From positions 124,001 to 188,000 of the forward strand of contig JAIUPC010000008.1 in NCBI GenBank assembly GCA_020161655.1: 64,000 nt of DNA, given 5' to 3'. Positions 9,072 to 18,124 of the stretch are shown one piece after another. Under the pieces are notes generated by a model, which had not been told where the DNA came from, ran no database searches, and saw nothing but the letters and a program-made list of their open reading frames with translations. Source of the DNA: Pseudomonadota bacterium (lineage in GTDB: Bacteria > Pseudomonadota > Alphaproteobacteria > Rhodobacterales > Rhodobacteraceae). The translations under genes were made by a program, and so were the position numbers. Every line of letters begins with the position of its first letter. Position 1 is the first letter of the stretch.

Positions 9072-10259
9072 ATGAAACCGACCCTGATCGTGGCGGCGCT
9101 GGCGGGCCTCTTGGCCACTCCGGCGCTGGCTGACTGGTCCGCGACACTCGCAGCGGCGCGTGGCCAGACCGTCTACTGGAACGCCTGGGGCGGTGACGAG
9201 CGCACCAATGCCTTCATCGCCTGGGTCGGACGGGAGACGGAGAGGCTTTACGGCGTGCGGGTCGAACAGACCAAGCTGACCGACACCGCCGAGGCCGTGA
9301 CCCGCGTAATCGCGGAGAAGGCCGCCGGGCAGGATAGCGGCGGTTCGGTCGACCTCATCTGGATCAACGGGCCGAACTTTCTGGCCATGAGGGAACAGGG
9401 GCTGTTGCACGGGCCTTTCGCGGCGGACTTGCCGAATGCGAAGTTCCTCGACCTGACCGAAACCTCGCCGAACGCTATCGACTTCACCGTGCCGGTCGAG
9501 GGGATGGAAAGCCCCTGGCGGCTGGCGAAGTTCGTCTTCAACTACGACACCGCCCGCGTCGATGCACCGCCGCAGACGATGGCGGATTTCGCCGACTGGG
9601 CGGCAGCGCATCCGGGGCGCTTCACCCACCCTGACCCGTCGAACTTCATGGGGGCCACCTTCCTCAAACAGGCGCTGATCGAACTCGCCCCCGATCCGGC
9701 GCTCCTGCAACAGCCCGTGACCGAGGAAGCCTTCGCCGCGACTACAGCGTCCCTTTGGACCTGGTACGATGCCCTCCGCCCGAACCTCTGGCGCAAGGGC
9801 GAAAGCTTTCCTGCCAACGAATCCGTCCAGACCCAGTTGCTGAATGACGGCGAGATCGACATGGCGATGTCTTTCGATCCCGCATCGACCGCCGCGCAGA
9901 TCAAGGCGGGGCTACTTCCTGAAACCGTGCGGGTCTTCGTCCCCGAGGGCGGCAGCATCGGCAACGTCAGCTTCGTCGCCATCCCTTACAACGCCGCCCA
10001 CAAGGAAGGCGCGGAGGTGGTGGCGAACTTCCTTCTGGAACCGGCCACGCAGGCGCGGATGCAGAATATCGAGGTGCTGGGGTCGTTCTCGGTCCTTGAT
10101 CCCGCGAAGCTTGACGAGACTGCGAAGGCCGCCTTCGCTGCCCTGCCAGCCGCCGACGCGCTCCCCGCGCTCGCCGATCTCGGCCCGACGCTTCTGGAGC
10201 CGCACGCCAGCTGGATGACGCGCCTGACGGAGGAATGGGCGCGGCGTTACACCAAGTGA
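9072..10259 (+). CDS. ynjB: YnjB-family ABC transporter substrate-binding protein
   Basis: The 395-residue protein starts with a Sec signal peptide (MKPTLIVAALAGLLATPALA) after the ribosome site AAGGAAG, so it is periplasmic. The mature part begins DWSATLAAARGQTVYWNAWGG, typical of the YnjB branch of the Fe3+/thiamine/polyamine type binding proteins, and is followed at once by YnjC-like and YnjD-like genes. The substrate of YnjBCD systems is not established to my knowledge; thiamine-like compounds have been suggested by similarity. The last 25 bases overlap the permease gene. No TPP riboswitch precedes it, unlike the thiB operon in the same window. Confidence 0.82.
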   Translation: MKPTLIVAALAGLLATPALADWSATLAAARGQTVYWNAWGGDERTNAFIAWVGRETERLYGVRVEQTKLTDTAEAVTRVIAEKAAGQDSGGSVDLIWINGPNFLAMREQGLLHGPFAADLPNAKFLDLTETSPNAIDFTVPVEGMESPWRLAKFVFNYDTARVDAPPQTMADFADWAAAHPGRFTHPDPSNFMGATFLKQALIELAPDPALLQQPVTEEAFAATTASLWTWYDALRPNLWRKGESFPANESVQTQLLNDGEIDMAMSFDPASTAAQIKAGLLPETVRVFVPEGGSIGNVSFVAIPYNAAHKEGAEVVANFLLEPATQARMQNIEVLGSFSVLDPAKLDETAKAAFAALPAADALPALADLGPTLLEPHASWMTRLTEEWARRYTK

Positions 10260-11965
10260 CGGCCACCGGGCCGGACGGGCGCTGGCTGCGCGGGGCGGTT
10301 CTGGCCACCGTGCTGGCGGGCTTTGTCGCGCCCATCGCGGCGGGCCTCTGGCAGACCGGGCGCGCGGCTTTCGGCATCCTGCCGGCGATCGGCGCCAGCG
10401 CCCCGTCGCTTGATGCCTGGCAGGGGCTTCTGGCCGTTCCCGGCCTTGCCACGGCGGTGCGGCATTCGCTGGTCACCGGGCTTGGCGCCACGATCCTGTC
10501 CCTGGCCATCGCGCTCGGGTTCTCTGCCATCATCCATGCCCGGATGTCCGCCCGGAAAAGCGCGCGGGCGCTGGCCCCATTCCTCGCCGTGCCCCATGCC
10601 GCCATGGCGATCGGGTTGGCCTTTCTTCTCTCCCCCTCAGGCTGGGTCGCTCGCTTGCTCGCGCCCTTCGCCGGATGGGAGGCGCCGCCCGACATCGCTT
10701 CAGTCAACGATGCGCTCGGCCTCTCGCTGACGCTTGGCCTTGTGGTCAAGGAACTGCCCTTCCTCCTTCTGGTGATCCTCACGGCGCTGACGCAGATCCC
10801 GGTGGCGCGGCAGATGGCGGCGGGGAGGGCGCTCGGCTACGGTCACGGCATCGTCTGGGCCAAGGTGATCCTGCCGCAGGTCTGGCCCTTGATCCGCCTG
10901 CCGGTGCTGGTGGTGCTGGCCTACTCGCTCTCGGTCGTCGACATGGCGATGATCCTCGGCCCCTCCAATCCGCCGACGCTGGCGGTTCTCCTGACCCGGC
11001 TTTTCTTCGCGCCCGACATCCAGATGCTGCTGCCGGCCTCTGCCGGGGCGATCCTGCAGCTCGGCCTCGTCGTCCTTGCCTTCGCGGGCCTCCTCTTGGC
11101 CGAGGCAATCGCCCGCTACACCGGCCGCTGGTGGCTGAGGCGCGGCGGCCGCGGGCTGAGTTGGGAGCCAATCCTCGCCTCCATGACGGCGCTGGCGCTT
11201 GCCCTCGCGGCAATTGGTGCGTTGGCCATCCTGACGCTCGCCTTCTGGTCGGTCGCCTGGCGCTGGCCCTGGCCGCTTCTCCTGCCGGAAAGCTGGTCAG
11301 CGCAGGCGTGGATTTCGGCGGGCGGGGGCTTTGGCCGGGCGCTCAAGGCGACACTGGTGCTTGCCTTCGCGACGACTGCACTGTCTCTGGTCCTCGCAAT
11401 AGCCTGGCTTGAGGGCGAGGACCGTTATGACGGCAAGCGCGCGGGCTGGGCGGAGGCCCTGATCTACCTGCCGCTTCTCGTGCCGCAGATCGCCTTCCTC
11501 TTCGGGCTGAACCTGCTCTTCCTGAAGGCCGGCTTCAACGGCGGCATCGCCCTCGCCATCTGGGCGCAGGTGCTTTTCGTCTTTCCATACGTGATGATCA
11601 CCCTTTCCGACCCCTGGCGAGCCATGGACCCAAGGCTTGACCACGCGGCGGCGGCCCTTGGTGCCGGGCCGTGGCGGCGGCTCTTCCGCATCAAGCTGCC
11701 GGTGCTTCTTGCCCCCGTCGCCACCGCCGCCGCCGTCGGCATCGCGGTATCGGTGGCGCAGTACTTGCCGACGCTCTTCATGGGCGCAGGCCGCATCGCC
11801 ACCCTGACGACCGAGGCGGTGACGCTGTCATCGGCCTCCGACCGCAGGATCACGGCGGTCTACGCGAGCCTGCAGGCGGCGCTGCCCTTCCTCGCCTATA
11901 CCCTCGCCATCGCCGTGCCCGCGTACATCCACCGCCACCGCCGGGATCTGAGGGGGGGAGCATGA
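10235..11965 (+). CDS. ynjC: YnjC-family ABC transporter permease, fused two-domain
   Basis: The 576-residue inner-membrane protein contains two binding-protein-dependent permease modules. Each has a cytoplasmic coupling-loop (EAA-like) motif: AAGRALGYGHGIVWAKVILP in the first half and AAAALGAGPWRRLFRIKLP in the second. About 12 membrane segments are visible. It overlaps ynjB by 25 bases and its stop overlaps the ynjD start (ATGA), so the three subunits are translationally coupled. It provides the membrane pore of the importer. Confidence 0.85.
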   Translation: MGAALHQVTATGPDGRWLRGAVLATVLAGFVAPIAAGLWQTGRAAFGILPAIGASAPSLDAWQGLLAVPGLATAVRHSLVTGLGATILSLAIALGFSAIIHARMSARKSARALAPFLAVPHAAMAIGLAFLLSPSGWVARLLAPFAGWEAPPDIASVNDALGLSLTLGLVVKELPFLLLVILTALTQIPVARQMAAGRALGYGHGIVWAKVILPQVWPLIRLPVLVVLAYSLSVVDMAMILGPSNPPTLAVLLTRLFFAPDIQMLLPASAGAILQLGLVVLAFAGLLLAEAIARYTGRWWLRRGGRGLSWEPILASMTALALALAAIGALAILTLAFWSVAWRWPWPLLLPESWSAQAWISAGGGFGRALKATLVLAFATTALSLVLAIAWLEGEDRYDGKRAGWAEALIYLPLLVPQIAFLFGLNLLFLKAGFNGGIALAIWAQVLFVFPYVMITLSDPWRAMDPRLDHAAAALGAGPWRRLFRIKLPVLLAPVATAAAVGIAVSVAQYLPTLFMGAGRIATLTTEAVTLSSASDRRITAVYASLQAALPFLAYTLAIAVPAYIHRHRRDLRGGA

Positions 11966-12603
11966 GCCTCGACCTTTTCGGCGTCACCATCAGCCTCCGC
12001 CACGGCGCTGCACTTTTCCCGCCGCTCACCCTTTCGGTGGCGCCGGGAGAGGTCGCGACGGTGATGGGGCCGTCGGGCATCGGCAAATCCACCCTCCTCG
12101 ACGCGCTCGGCGGGCATCTGCCGCGAAGGTTCGAGATGGCGGGGCAGGTCCTGCTCGATGGCCGCGATGTGACCGCCCTGCCGGCAGAGGCGCGGCGCAT
12201 CGGGATGCTCTTCCAGGATGCCGTTCTTTTCCCGCATCTCTCGGTCGGCGACAACCTCGCCTTCGGGCTGTCGCAAACGGTGCGGGGCCGCGCCGCGAGA
12301 CTGGCAAGGGTAGAGGCGGCGCTGGATCAGGCCGGGCTTGCCGGCATGGCCGGTCGCGATCCTGCGACGCTTTCGGGCGGGCAGCGGGCGCGGGCGGCGC
12401 TGATGCGAACGCTTCTTTCGGACCCCTTGGCGCTTCTCCTCGACGAGCCCTTTTCAAAGCTCGATGCCGGGCTGAAGGAAGACGTCCGCCGCTTCACATT
12501 CGCGCATATCCGCGACCGCGGCATTCCGGCGCTGATGGTCACGCATGACCCTGAGGATGCGCAGGCGGCGGCGGGACCGGTGATCCAGATGGCTGGACCC
12601 TAA
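11962..12603 (+). CDS. ynjD: YnjD-family ABC transporter ATP-binding protein
   Basis: The 213-residue ATPase has Walker A GPSGIGKST at residues 36-44, the Q-loop FQD near residue 84, the signature LSGGQ at 137-141 and Walker B with D161-E162 in LLLDEP, then the switch histidine in VTHD. It lacks any C-terminal regulatory extension, which fits YnjD. A GGGGGGAG ribosome site lies inside the end of ynjC. It energises the YnjBCD importer at the cytoplasmic face. Confidence 0.88.
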   Translation: MSLDLFGVTISLRHGAALFPPLTLSVAPGEVATVMGPSGIGKSTLLDALGGHLPRRFEMAGQVLLDGRDVTALPAEARRIGMLFQDAVLFPHLSVGDNLAFGLSQTVRGRAARLARVEAALDQAGLAGMAGRDPATLSGGQRARAALMRTLLSDPLALLLDEPFSKLDAGLKEDVRRFTFAHIRDRGIPALMVTHDPEDAQAAAGPVIQMAGP

Positions 12604-12636
12604 CCCGCCGCTGCCCTTTCGCAAGCGTGCAGTGCG

Positions 12637-13305
12637 CTACTTGCTGAGCATGGAGAACAGCAGCGGCTCGACTTCGTTGAAGCCCTCCCAGATCATCTTC
12701 AGCGAGACGTAGAGGATGATGAGCAGACCGACATAAGCGATCCAGCGGTGCTTGTTCAGAAGCTTGGCGATGAAGGTGGCGGCAAGACCCATCAATGCGA
12801 TGGACAGGATCAGACCGATGACAAGGACCGAAGGATGGTCGCGCGCGGCACCTGCGACTGCGAGCACGTTGTCGAGGCTCATCGACACGTCGGCGACGAC
12901 GATCTGAGTCGCCGCCTGCGCGAAGGTCTTGCGCGGCGCGCCGCCGGCAACGGTGTTGTCCTGATTGATGTCCTCGCCAGTCAGGGCCTCGGTCGCCTCG
13001 GTCTCGGCGTCGTAGTTGTGCTGAAGTTCGCGCCACATTTTCCAGCAGACCCAGAGCAGAAGGATGCCGCCGGCGAGCAGGAGGCCGACGATCTGCAGGA
13101 GCTGCGTGGTGACGGCTGCGAAGCCGATCCGCATCACCGTCGCGGCGAAAATGCCGATGATGATGGCCTTGGCGCGTTGCTCTTTCGGCAGACCCGCTGC
13201 GGCAAGGCCGATGACAATGGCATTGTCCCCCGCCAGCACGAGGTCGATGCCGATCACCTGGAGAAGGGCGGTAAAGCCCTCAGGGGTGAAGATTTCCATT
13301 AACAT
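12637..13305 (-). CDS. TerC family integral membrane protein (YjbE-like)
   Basis: This 222-residue protein has the TerC signature: an acidic intramembrane motif GIDLVLAGDNAIVIG near the N-terminus and a repeat VVADVSMSLDNVLAVAG in the middle, with about seven membrane segments. TerC-family proteins are linked to metal (notably manganese) export and tellurite resistance; the YjbE branch is usually this short. Four in-frame ATGs cluster at 13299-13311; 13305 was chosen because it lies 8 bases after GGAG. It follows the AbrB-type gene after a palindromic hairpin and converges on ynjD with a 33-base gap. The substrate is not shown by sequence. Confidence 0.85.
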   Translation of the reverse strand: MLMEIFTPEGFTALLQVIGIDLVLAGDNAIVIGLAAAGLPKEQRAKAIIIGIFAATVMRIGFAAVTTQLLQIVGLLLAGGILLLWVCWKMWRELQHNYDAETEATEALTGEDINQDNTVAGGAPRKTFAQAATQIVVADVSMSLDNVLAVAGAARDHPSVLVIGLILSIALMGLAATFIAKLLNKHRWIAYVGLLIILYVSLKMIWEGFNEVEPLLFSMLSK

Positions 13306-13324
13306 CATCATAACTCCGTAGGGT

Positions 13325-13342
13325 GCGGCCCGCGCGGGCCGC
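13325..13342. terminator. GC-rich 18-base palindrome between the AbrB-type and terC genes
   Basis: GCGGCCC-GCGC-GGGCCGC is a perfect inverted repeat placed between two minus-strand genes. It has no following T run in the minus direction, so it is more likely an intercistronic transcript-stabilising or partial termination hairpin than a strong intrinsic terminator. Confidence 0.5.
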
Positions 13343-13348
13343 AAATGG

Positions 13349-14401
13349 TTAACGGTCGGTGCCTGAGTCGCCGCTGGCGCGATATAGGCGGAAGAGCATC
13401 GGGGCGCCAAGGATGACGACGAGAATCCGGACGAGGTGGTGCGCGATAACAAAGCCGAGGTCGGCGCCGGAAACAATGGCAAGCATCGACATCTCTGCCT
13501 GACCGCCGGGGGTGAAGGCAAGAAAAGCCTCGACCGGCGGCGCAAGGCCGAACCAGGTGACGAATTCCGTGGCGATCCCGGCAAGGACGGCGAGGATGAG
13601 GACGAAGGCCGCGCCACCGGCCACGGTATCGCGCAGTTCGCGCAGCGTGACGCCGGCATAGTTCACGCCGATGCCCATGCCGATCAGGAACTGCGCCGCC
13701 AGAAGCGCCTCGCGCGGGGGGCGCTGGTGCAGTAACCCGGCCAGCGACAGGATCGCGGCGACGATCAGGGGGCCGATGATGGCGGCGCCGAAAAGCCCGA
13801 TGCGCTCACCGCCCTTCCAGCCGATCAGCGCCGCCACGATCATCAACCCGATCTCGGTCGGGGGAATGTCGGCGGCAGGCTCCCCCACCGGATGCGTCAG
13901 CCGGACGCCGAAGACGTTGACGAGGATCACCGGCGCCAGGACCATGATCACCAGAAGCCGCGTGACATGGACCAGCGACAGTTGCCGGACATTGGCCCCG
14001 GCCTCCTGCCCGAAGATGGTCATGTCCGCCGCCCCGCCCGGCATCGCGCAGTAGAAGGCCGTCACCGGATCGAACTTGCAGACGCGGCGGAAGAAGGGAA
14101 CGCCGACGAGGCCGATCACCGCGACATAGACCGGCACCACGGCGACCGAGGCCAGCATCTGCGGCAGCTTGGCGATCAGCGCCGGGGTGACGGCGGCGCC
14201 GACGGCGACACCGAGGACAGAGCGCGCCGCGACCGAAACCTGTCCGAGGTTCTTCAGCGGCGCACCGACAAGGGCGGCCAGCAAGCAAGCGGCCATTGGC
14301 CCGAAGAGAAACGGCAGCGGCAGGTGCAATAGCGCAAATGTCCCGACCCCAGCGAGGCCGGTAACGATGGTCAGGAGCTGCTTCGTCAGAGTGGCGCGCA
14401 T
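13349..14401 (-). CDS. AbrB family membrane transporter
   Basis: The 350-residue protein is almost entirely hydrophobic with about ten membrane segments and two copies of the AbrB-type duplication; the halves each contain a PGG-centred loop (CAMPGGAADMTIFGQEAG and FTPGGQAEMSMLAIVSGAD). This is the family annotated as AbrB or putative ammonia monooxygenase and is found as a transporter-like membrane protein of uncertain substrate. It lies just downstream of the cupin and dehydrogenase genes on the same strand (15-base gap), so it may be the last part of the organic-acid cluster rather than an isolated gene. Confidence 0.8.
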   Translation of the reverse strand: MRATLTKQLLTIVTGLAGVGTFALLHLPLPFLFGPMAACLLAALVGAPLKNLGQVSVAARSVLGVAVGAAVTPALIAKLPQMLASVAVVPVYVAVIGLVGVPFFRRVCKFDPVTAFYCAMPGGAADMTIFGQEAGANVRQLSLVHVTRLLVIMVLAPVILVNVFGVRLTHPVGEPAADIPPTEIGLMIVAALIGWKGGERIGLFGAAIIGPLIVAAILSLAGLLHQRPPREALLAAQFLIGMGIGVNYAGVTLRELRDTVAGGAAFVLILAVLAGIATEFVTWFGLAPPVEAFLAFTPGGQAEMSMLAIVSGADLGFVIAHHLVRILVVILGAPMLFRLYRASGDSGTDR

Positions 14402-14416
14402 CCCTTTACCCGCCCG

Positions 14417-14824
14417 TCACTTCGGCGCATGGCCATGTTCGGCGTCGATGGTCCGCGTGTCGCCGGTGGCGACCATGGTGCGGGTGGCATCGACGGTGGC
14501 ATAGGTCCAGAAGATGCGCATGGGCCGGTCGGTCGGATTACGGAAGCGGTGCGGCACTTTGGCGGGAATCCAGGTCGTGTCATTGGTCGAAAGCCGGTGC
14601 TCGACGCCGTCGATCTCGGCGATGGCCTCGCCTTCGATCACCATCACGCTTTCCTCGCAATTGTGGAAATGGAGGCCGATGGCGGCACCGGGATCAAAGG
14701 CGGTGATGCCGTTGATCATGCTTGTGGACCCGCAGCGGCGGGTGACGAGCGGCGTGGTCCGCGCGCCGCCGCCACGGTCGTTGGTCTTCATCTCGTGCGG
14801 GCGGAGGATGGCGGGTTCGGGCAT
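14417..14824 (-). CDS. Small cupin-domain protein
   Basis: The 135-residue protein has a single cupin barrel. Motif 1 is visible as LHFHNCEESVMVIEGE, which supplies two histidines and a glutamate for a metal, and motif 2 as WIPAKVPHRFRN with the final histidine. The ATG at 14824 has GAGG 7 bases upstream and lies 9 bases after the aldehyde dehydrogenase stop. Single-domain cupins serve as small isomerases, lyases or oxygenases on sugars and organic acids; the reaction is not assignable. The context suggests a role in the TctABC-linked catabolic cluster. Confidence 0.8.
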   Translation of the reverse strand: MPEPAILRPHEMKTNDRGGGARTTPLVTRRCGSTSMINGITAFDPGAAIGLHFHNCEESVMVIEGEAIAEIDGVEHRLSTNDTTWIPAKVPHRFRNPTDRPMRIFWTYATVDATRTMVATGDTRTIDAEHGHAPK

Positions 14825-14832
14825 GGGAGACC

Positions 14833-16209
14833 TCATGTCGCGGGACCGATCCAGACGGTCTTGATGTTGACGAATTCGCGGATGCCCCAGACGCCAAGCT
14901 CGCGCCCATAGCCGGATCTCTTGATGCCGCCGAAAGGATAGCGCGGGTCGGAGGCGGTCATGCCGTTGACGAAGACCGCGCCCGCCTCGATGCGGGAGGC
15001 GAGCGCCCTGCCCCGTGCTGGGTCACCGGTCCAAAGCGCGGCACCAAGCCCGTAGTCGCTGTCATTGGCCATGGCGATGGCCTCGTCGGCGTCCTTGGCC
15101 CGGATGATCGCCGCGACGGGGCCGAAGGTTTCCTCGCGGAAGGCCACCATGCCGGGCTTGACGTGATCAAGGACCGTCGGCGGGTAGTAGAAGCCTTCGC
15201 CTGGCAGTGGCTCCCCGCCCAGCCGCAGCACCGCGCCTTCGGCAATGGACCGCTCTACCTGCCCGTGCAGCGTGTCGCGCAGGTTGCCGCGCGCCATGGG
15301 GCCGATCTTCGTATCCCGCGCCATCGGATCGCCGACCTTCAGCGCCGCGGCCTTGGCAACGAAGATATCGGCGAACCTGTCGGCCACCGCCTCCTCGACG
15401 ATGAACCTTTTGGCGTTCACGCAGCTTTGCCCGACGTTCACGTAGCGCGCCTTGACCGCCGTCTCCGCCGCCGTCTCAAGATCGGCGTCGGCCAGCACGA
15501 TGAAAGGGTCCGATCCGCCAAGCTCCAGCACCTGCTTCTTCAGCGCCCTGCCCGCCTGCGAGGCGACGATGGACCCGACCTCGGTCGAGCCGGTCAGCGT
15601 CACGGCGGAAATGCGGTCATCGGCGATGATCCCGGCGACCTTCGAGGTGTCGACGAGAAGCGTCGTGGTCAGCCCCTTCGGCACGCCGGCCTTCTCCATC
15701 ACCTCCTGCACCGCCAGGGCGCATTCCGGCACGTTGTTGGCGTGTTTGAGGATCGCGCCATTGCCTGCTGCCAGCGCCGGGGCGGCGAAGCGGAAATACT
15801 GCCAGAAGGGGTAGTTCCACGGCATGATCGCCAGCACGACGCCCAAGGGTTCGAAGGCGACGACGCTTTCGGTGGCACTGGACGGCACCGGCTCATCGGC
15901 AAGGAAGGCCGCCGCATGTTCGGCGTAGTAGTCGCAGTTCCAGGCGCATTTCTCGATTTCCGCGTCGGCCTCGGCGATGGGCTTGCCCATCTCGCGCACG
16001 ATCATTTCGGCATAGCGCGCCTTGCCGGCGCGCAAGGTCGCGGCGATGCGGGGCAGAAACTTTACCCGTTCCGAAACCGGCACCAGCCGCCACTGCCGCT
16101 GTGCTTTCGCGGCAGCTTCAAGGGCAGTATCGACGGCCGCATCGTCCTGTAGCGAGAAGCTGCGGATCGGCTGGCCCGTCGTGGGGTTGATAGAGGTGAT
16201 CTCGGTCAT
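14833..16209 (-). CDS. NAD(P)-dependent aldehyde dehydrogenase (succinate-semialdehyde dehydrogenase type)
   Basis: The 458-residue enzyme shows the aldehyde dehydrogenase active site: E229 in LELGGSDPF and the nucleophile C263 in GQSCVNAKR, with the cofactor segments MPWNYPFW and TGSTEVG. It resembles the short succinate-semialdehyde dehydrogenase branch that lacks an N-terminal extension. The ATG overlaps the stop of the hydroxypyruvate isomerase gene by 4 bases. In this cluster it could oxidise tartronate semialdehyde, succinate semialdehyde or another short aldehyde; sequence alone does not decide. Confidence 0.85.
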   Translation of the reverse strand: MTEITSINPTTGQPIRSFSLQDDAAVDTALEAAAKAQRQWRLVPVSERVKFLPRIAATLRAGKARYAEMIVREMGKPIAEADAEIEKCAWNCDYYAEHAAAFLADEPVPSSATESVVAFEPLGVVLAIMPWNYPFWQYFRFAAPALAAGNGAILKHANNVPECALAVQEVMEKAGVPKGLTTTLLVDTSKVAGIIADDRISAVTLTGSTEVGSIVASQAGRALKKQVLELGGSDPFIVLADADLETAAETAVKARYVNVGQSCVNAKRFIVEEAVADRFADIFVAKAAALKVGDPMARDTKIGPMARGNLRDTLHGQVERSIAEGAVLRLGGEPLPGEGFYYPPTVLDHVKPGMVAFREETFGPVAAIIRAKDADEAIAMANDSDYGLGAALWTGDPARGRALASRIEAGAVFVNGMTASDPRYPFGGIKRSGYGRELGVWGIREFVNIKTVWIGPAT

Positions 16210-16985
16210 GCGGTGATCCTTTGCGACAGGAGCGCCTTCCAGCCGGGCAGGAAGGCCGCACTTGCCGAGGTGGCAACGGAGGGGATGTATTCGAAACCGA
16301 TGGCACCCGCGTATCCCGCGCCCTGCAAGGCGGCGAGGATGCGCGGGAAGTCGAGCGTACCGGTTCCCGGCTGATGCCGTCCGGGATGGTCGGCGATATG
16401 GACATGGCCGACGCGGGCTGCGTTGGCTGTGATCCAGAGGGAGGGATCGACGCCAAGGGCGGCGGCATTGTAGGTGTCGAACAGCTGCGCGGCGCCGAAG
16501 CGGTCCTGCACCTCGGACGCATAGGCGAGCGTTGCCAGATGGTAGCCGGGGATGGCGATCGCCTCGACAAGCAGCCTGAGGCCGGTGCCCCGGAGCCGCT
16601 CCGCCGCCCAGTCGAGATTGGCGGCATAGGTCTTGCGCGCTCCGGCGTCGTCCAGCGGGGCAAGTCCCGCCATCGGATGGACAAACCCCGCGCCGACACC
16701 CAGCGCATAGTCCGCCGCCCGGTCAAAGCCGCGCCGGAAATCCGCCTCTCGCCCCCGCAGCGCCGCAAGGCCCTTCTCGACTTCGGCCGGGTCGCCCATG
16801 CCCGATGTGACTTGCGTGAAGGTCAGGCCCAGATCGCGGATGAGGGCGCGCATTTCCCCGGCGGGCAGCGCCCAGGGTTCCGGATGTTCGATGGCGGTGA
16901 AGCCATCGCGGGCGGCAGCAACGGGCCGGTCCGCCAGCGGCAGCTCGGCGTAAAGATAGCCGATATGCGCGGAAAGCCGGTTCAT
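16206..16985 (-). CDS. Hydroxypyruvate isomerase family protein (TIM barrel)
   Basis: The 259-residue protein is an AP-endonuclease/xylose-isomerase-like TIM barrel. Metal-binding positions of the family are visible in LLVEAIA, QLFDTYNAA, VGHVHIADHPGRHQPGTG and FEYIPS. The HIADHPGRHQPGTG segment is highly typical of hydroxypyruvate isomerase, which interconverts hydroxypyruvate and tartronate semialdehyde in glyoxylate and tartrate metabolism. It overlaps genes on both sides by 4 bases, so it is expressed with the Ldh2-family dehydrogenase upstream and the aldehyde dehydrogenase downstream. Confidence 0.82.
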   Translation of the reverse strand: MNRLSAHIGYLYAELPLADRPVAAARDGFTAIEHPEPWALPAGEMRALIRDLGLTFTQVTSGMGDPAEVEKGLAALRGREADFRRGFDRAADYALGVGAGFVHPMAGLAPLDDAGARKTYAANLDWAAERLRGTGLRLLVEAIAIPGYHLATLAYASEVQDRFGAAQLFDTYNAAALGVDPSLWITANAARVGHVHIADHPGRHQPGTGTLDFPRILAALQGAGYAGAIGFEYIPSVATSASAAFLPGWKALLSQRITA

Positions 16986-18046
16986 GCCGCCTTCCCCGCC
17001 GGAAAGGTCACGCCCGCCGCTTTCCCCTCGGCGGTCAGGTCCGCGACGACATTGGCCGTCACCGGGATGCCATCACGCCGCCGCTGATCCTCGCGCCGCT
17101 GTTCCGGCTCGCCGGGCAGCATGATCTCATCCACCCCTGCCGCGCGGGGCAGCGCCTTGATGCGGGCGTAGAATTCATCCATCCGCGCGCCGAAATCATC
17201 CATCGACAGGAAAAGATCGGGCCGGATCGCGAAGAAGAGATGGCCGACGTTCTGCGGCTCGGAATGGTCGAAGTAGAGGCTTTTCACGTCGCCGCCGAAA
17301 TTCGCGCCGGTCAGGACACCCGAGAGAAGGTCCATCAGCGTGCCGAGGACCGACCCCTTCACCCCGCCGAAAGGCAGGCAGACGCCTTCGAACGCCTTCG
17401 CCGCATCGGTCGTGGGGTTGCCGTCGACATCCAGCGCCAGGCCTTCGGGGATCGGGTCGCCCTTCATCGCGGCAAGCCGGATCTTGCCGCGCGCGATCAC
17501 CGTCATCGCCATGTCCATGACGTAGGGCGGATGCTTGCCACCGGGGATGCCCGCCGCGATGGGGCTGGCGCCGAGGAAGGACGTGCGCCCGCCCCACATG
17601 GCGATGGCAGGCGAGGAGTTGGTGAAGATGAGCGAGATATAGCCCCGCTCGATGGCGCGGAGAGCATAGCAGGCGCCCATGCCGAAATGGGTGGAGCGAT
17701 GCACCCCAGCAAGCCCGATGCCCATTTCCCCGGCGATGTCGCAGGCCGTGTTCATGGCGATATGCGAGGGGATGAACCCCATGCCGTTGTCGCCATCGAC
17801 CGAGGCGACGGCGCCGGCGACCCTCGCTACCTTCACATCGGGCCTCGGGTTCACCAGACCCCGGCGCAGACGCTCCAGATACATCGGGATGCGGCTGATA
17901 CCGTGGCTGTCGACGCCGCGAAGATTGGCCTTTACGAGATCGCCAGCGATCAGCGTCGCATCCTCGCGACTCATCCCGGCGGAAAGGAACATCGCGGTGG
18001 CGTAGTCGGTCAGGGCTTCAGGTCGGAAGGTGAGCGTATCGGCCAT
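16982..18046 (-). CDS. Ldh2-family (malate/L-lactate dehydrogenase type) NAD(P)-dependent oxidoreductase
   Basis: The 354-residue protein carries the Ldh2/YlbC signature: ANLRGVDSHGISR with the catalytic-site histidine, THFGMGACYALRAIERG, and the MDMAMTVIARGKI nucleotide-binding stretch. Members reduce or oxidise 2-hydroxy acids such as malate, ureidoglycolate, sulfolactate or 2,3-diketogulonate. Its place between TctA and hydroxypyruvate isomerase suggests that it oxidises a hydroxy acid imported by TctABC. The start at 18046 is 78 bases after the tctA stop. The C-terminal tail is arginine-rich (EPEQRREDQRRRDG) as in this family. Confidence 0.85.
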   Translation of the reverse strand: MADTLTFRPEALTDYATAMFLSAGMSREDATLIAGDLVKANLRGVDSHGISRIPMYLERLRRGLVNPRPDVKVARVAGAVASVDGDNGMGFIPSHIAMNTACDIAGEMGIGLAGVHRSTHFGMGACYALRAIERGYISLIFTNSSPAIAMWGGRTSFLGASPIAAGIPGGKHPPYVMDMAMTVIARGKIRLAAMKGDPIPEGLALDVDGNPTTDAAKAFEGVCLPFGGVKGSVLGTLMDLLSGVLTGANFGGDVKSLYFDHSEPQNVGHLFFAIRPDLFLSMDDFGARMDEFYARIKALPRAAGVDEIMLPGEPEQRREDQRRRDGIPVTANVVADLTAEGKAAGVTFPAGKAA

Positions 18047-18124
18047 TTTCAGGCTCCATCAGGGTGCACCGTCCAGCCCGGCTGCGAAAGGCGGCCGGTC
18101 GGAAGGTCGTTGGAGGGGTATTCG

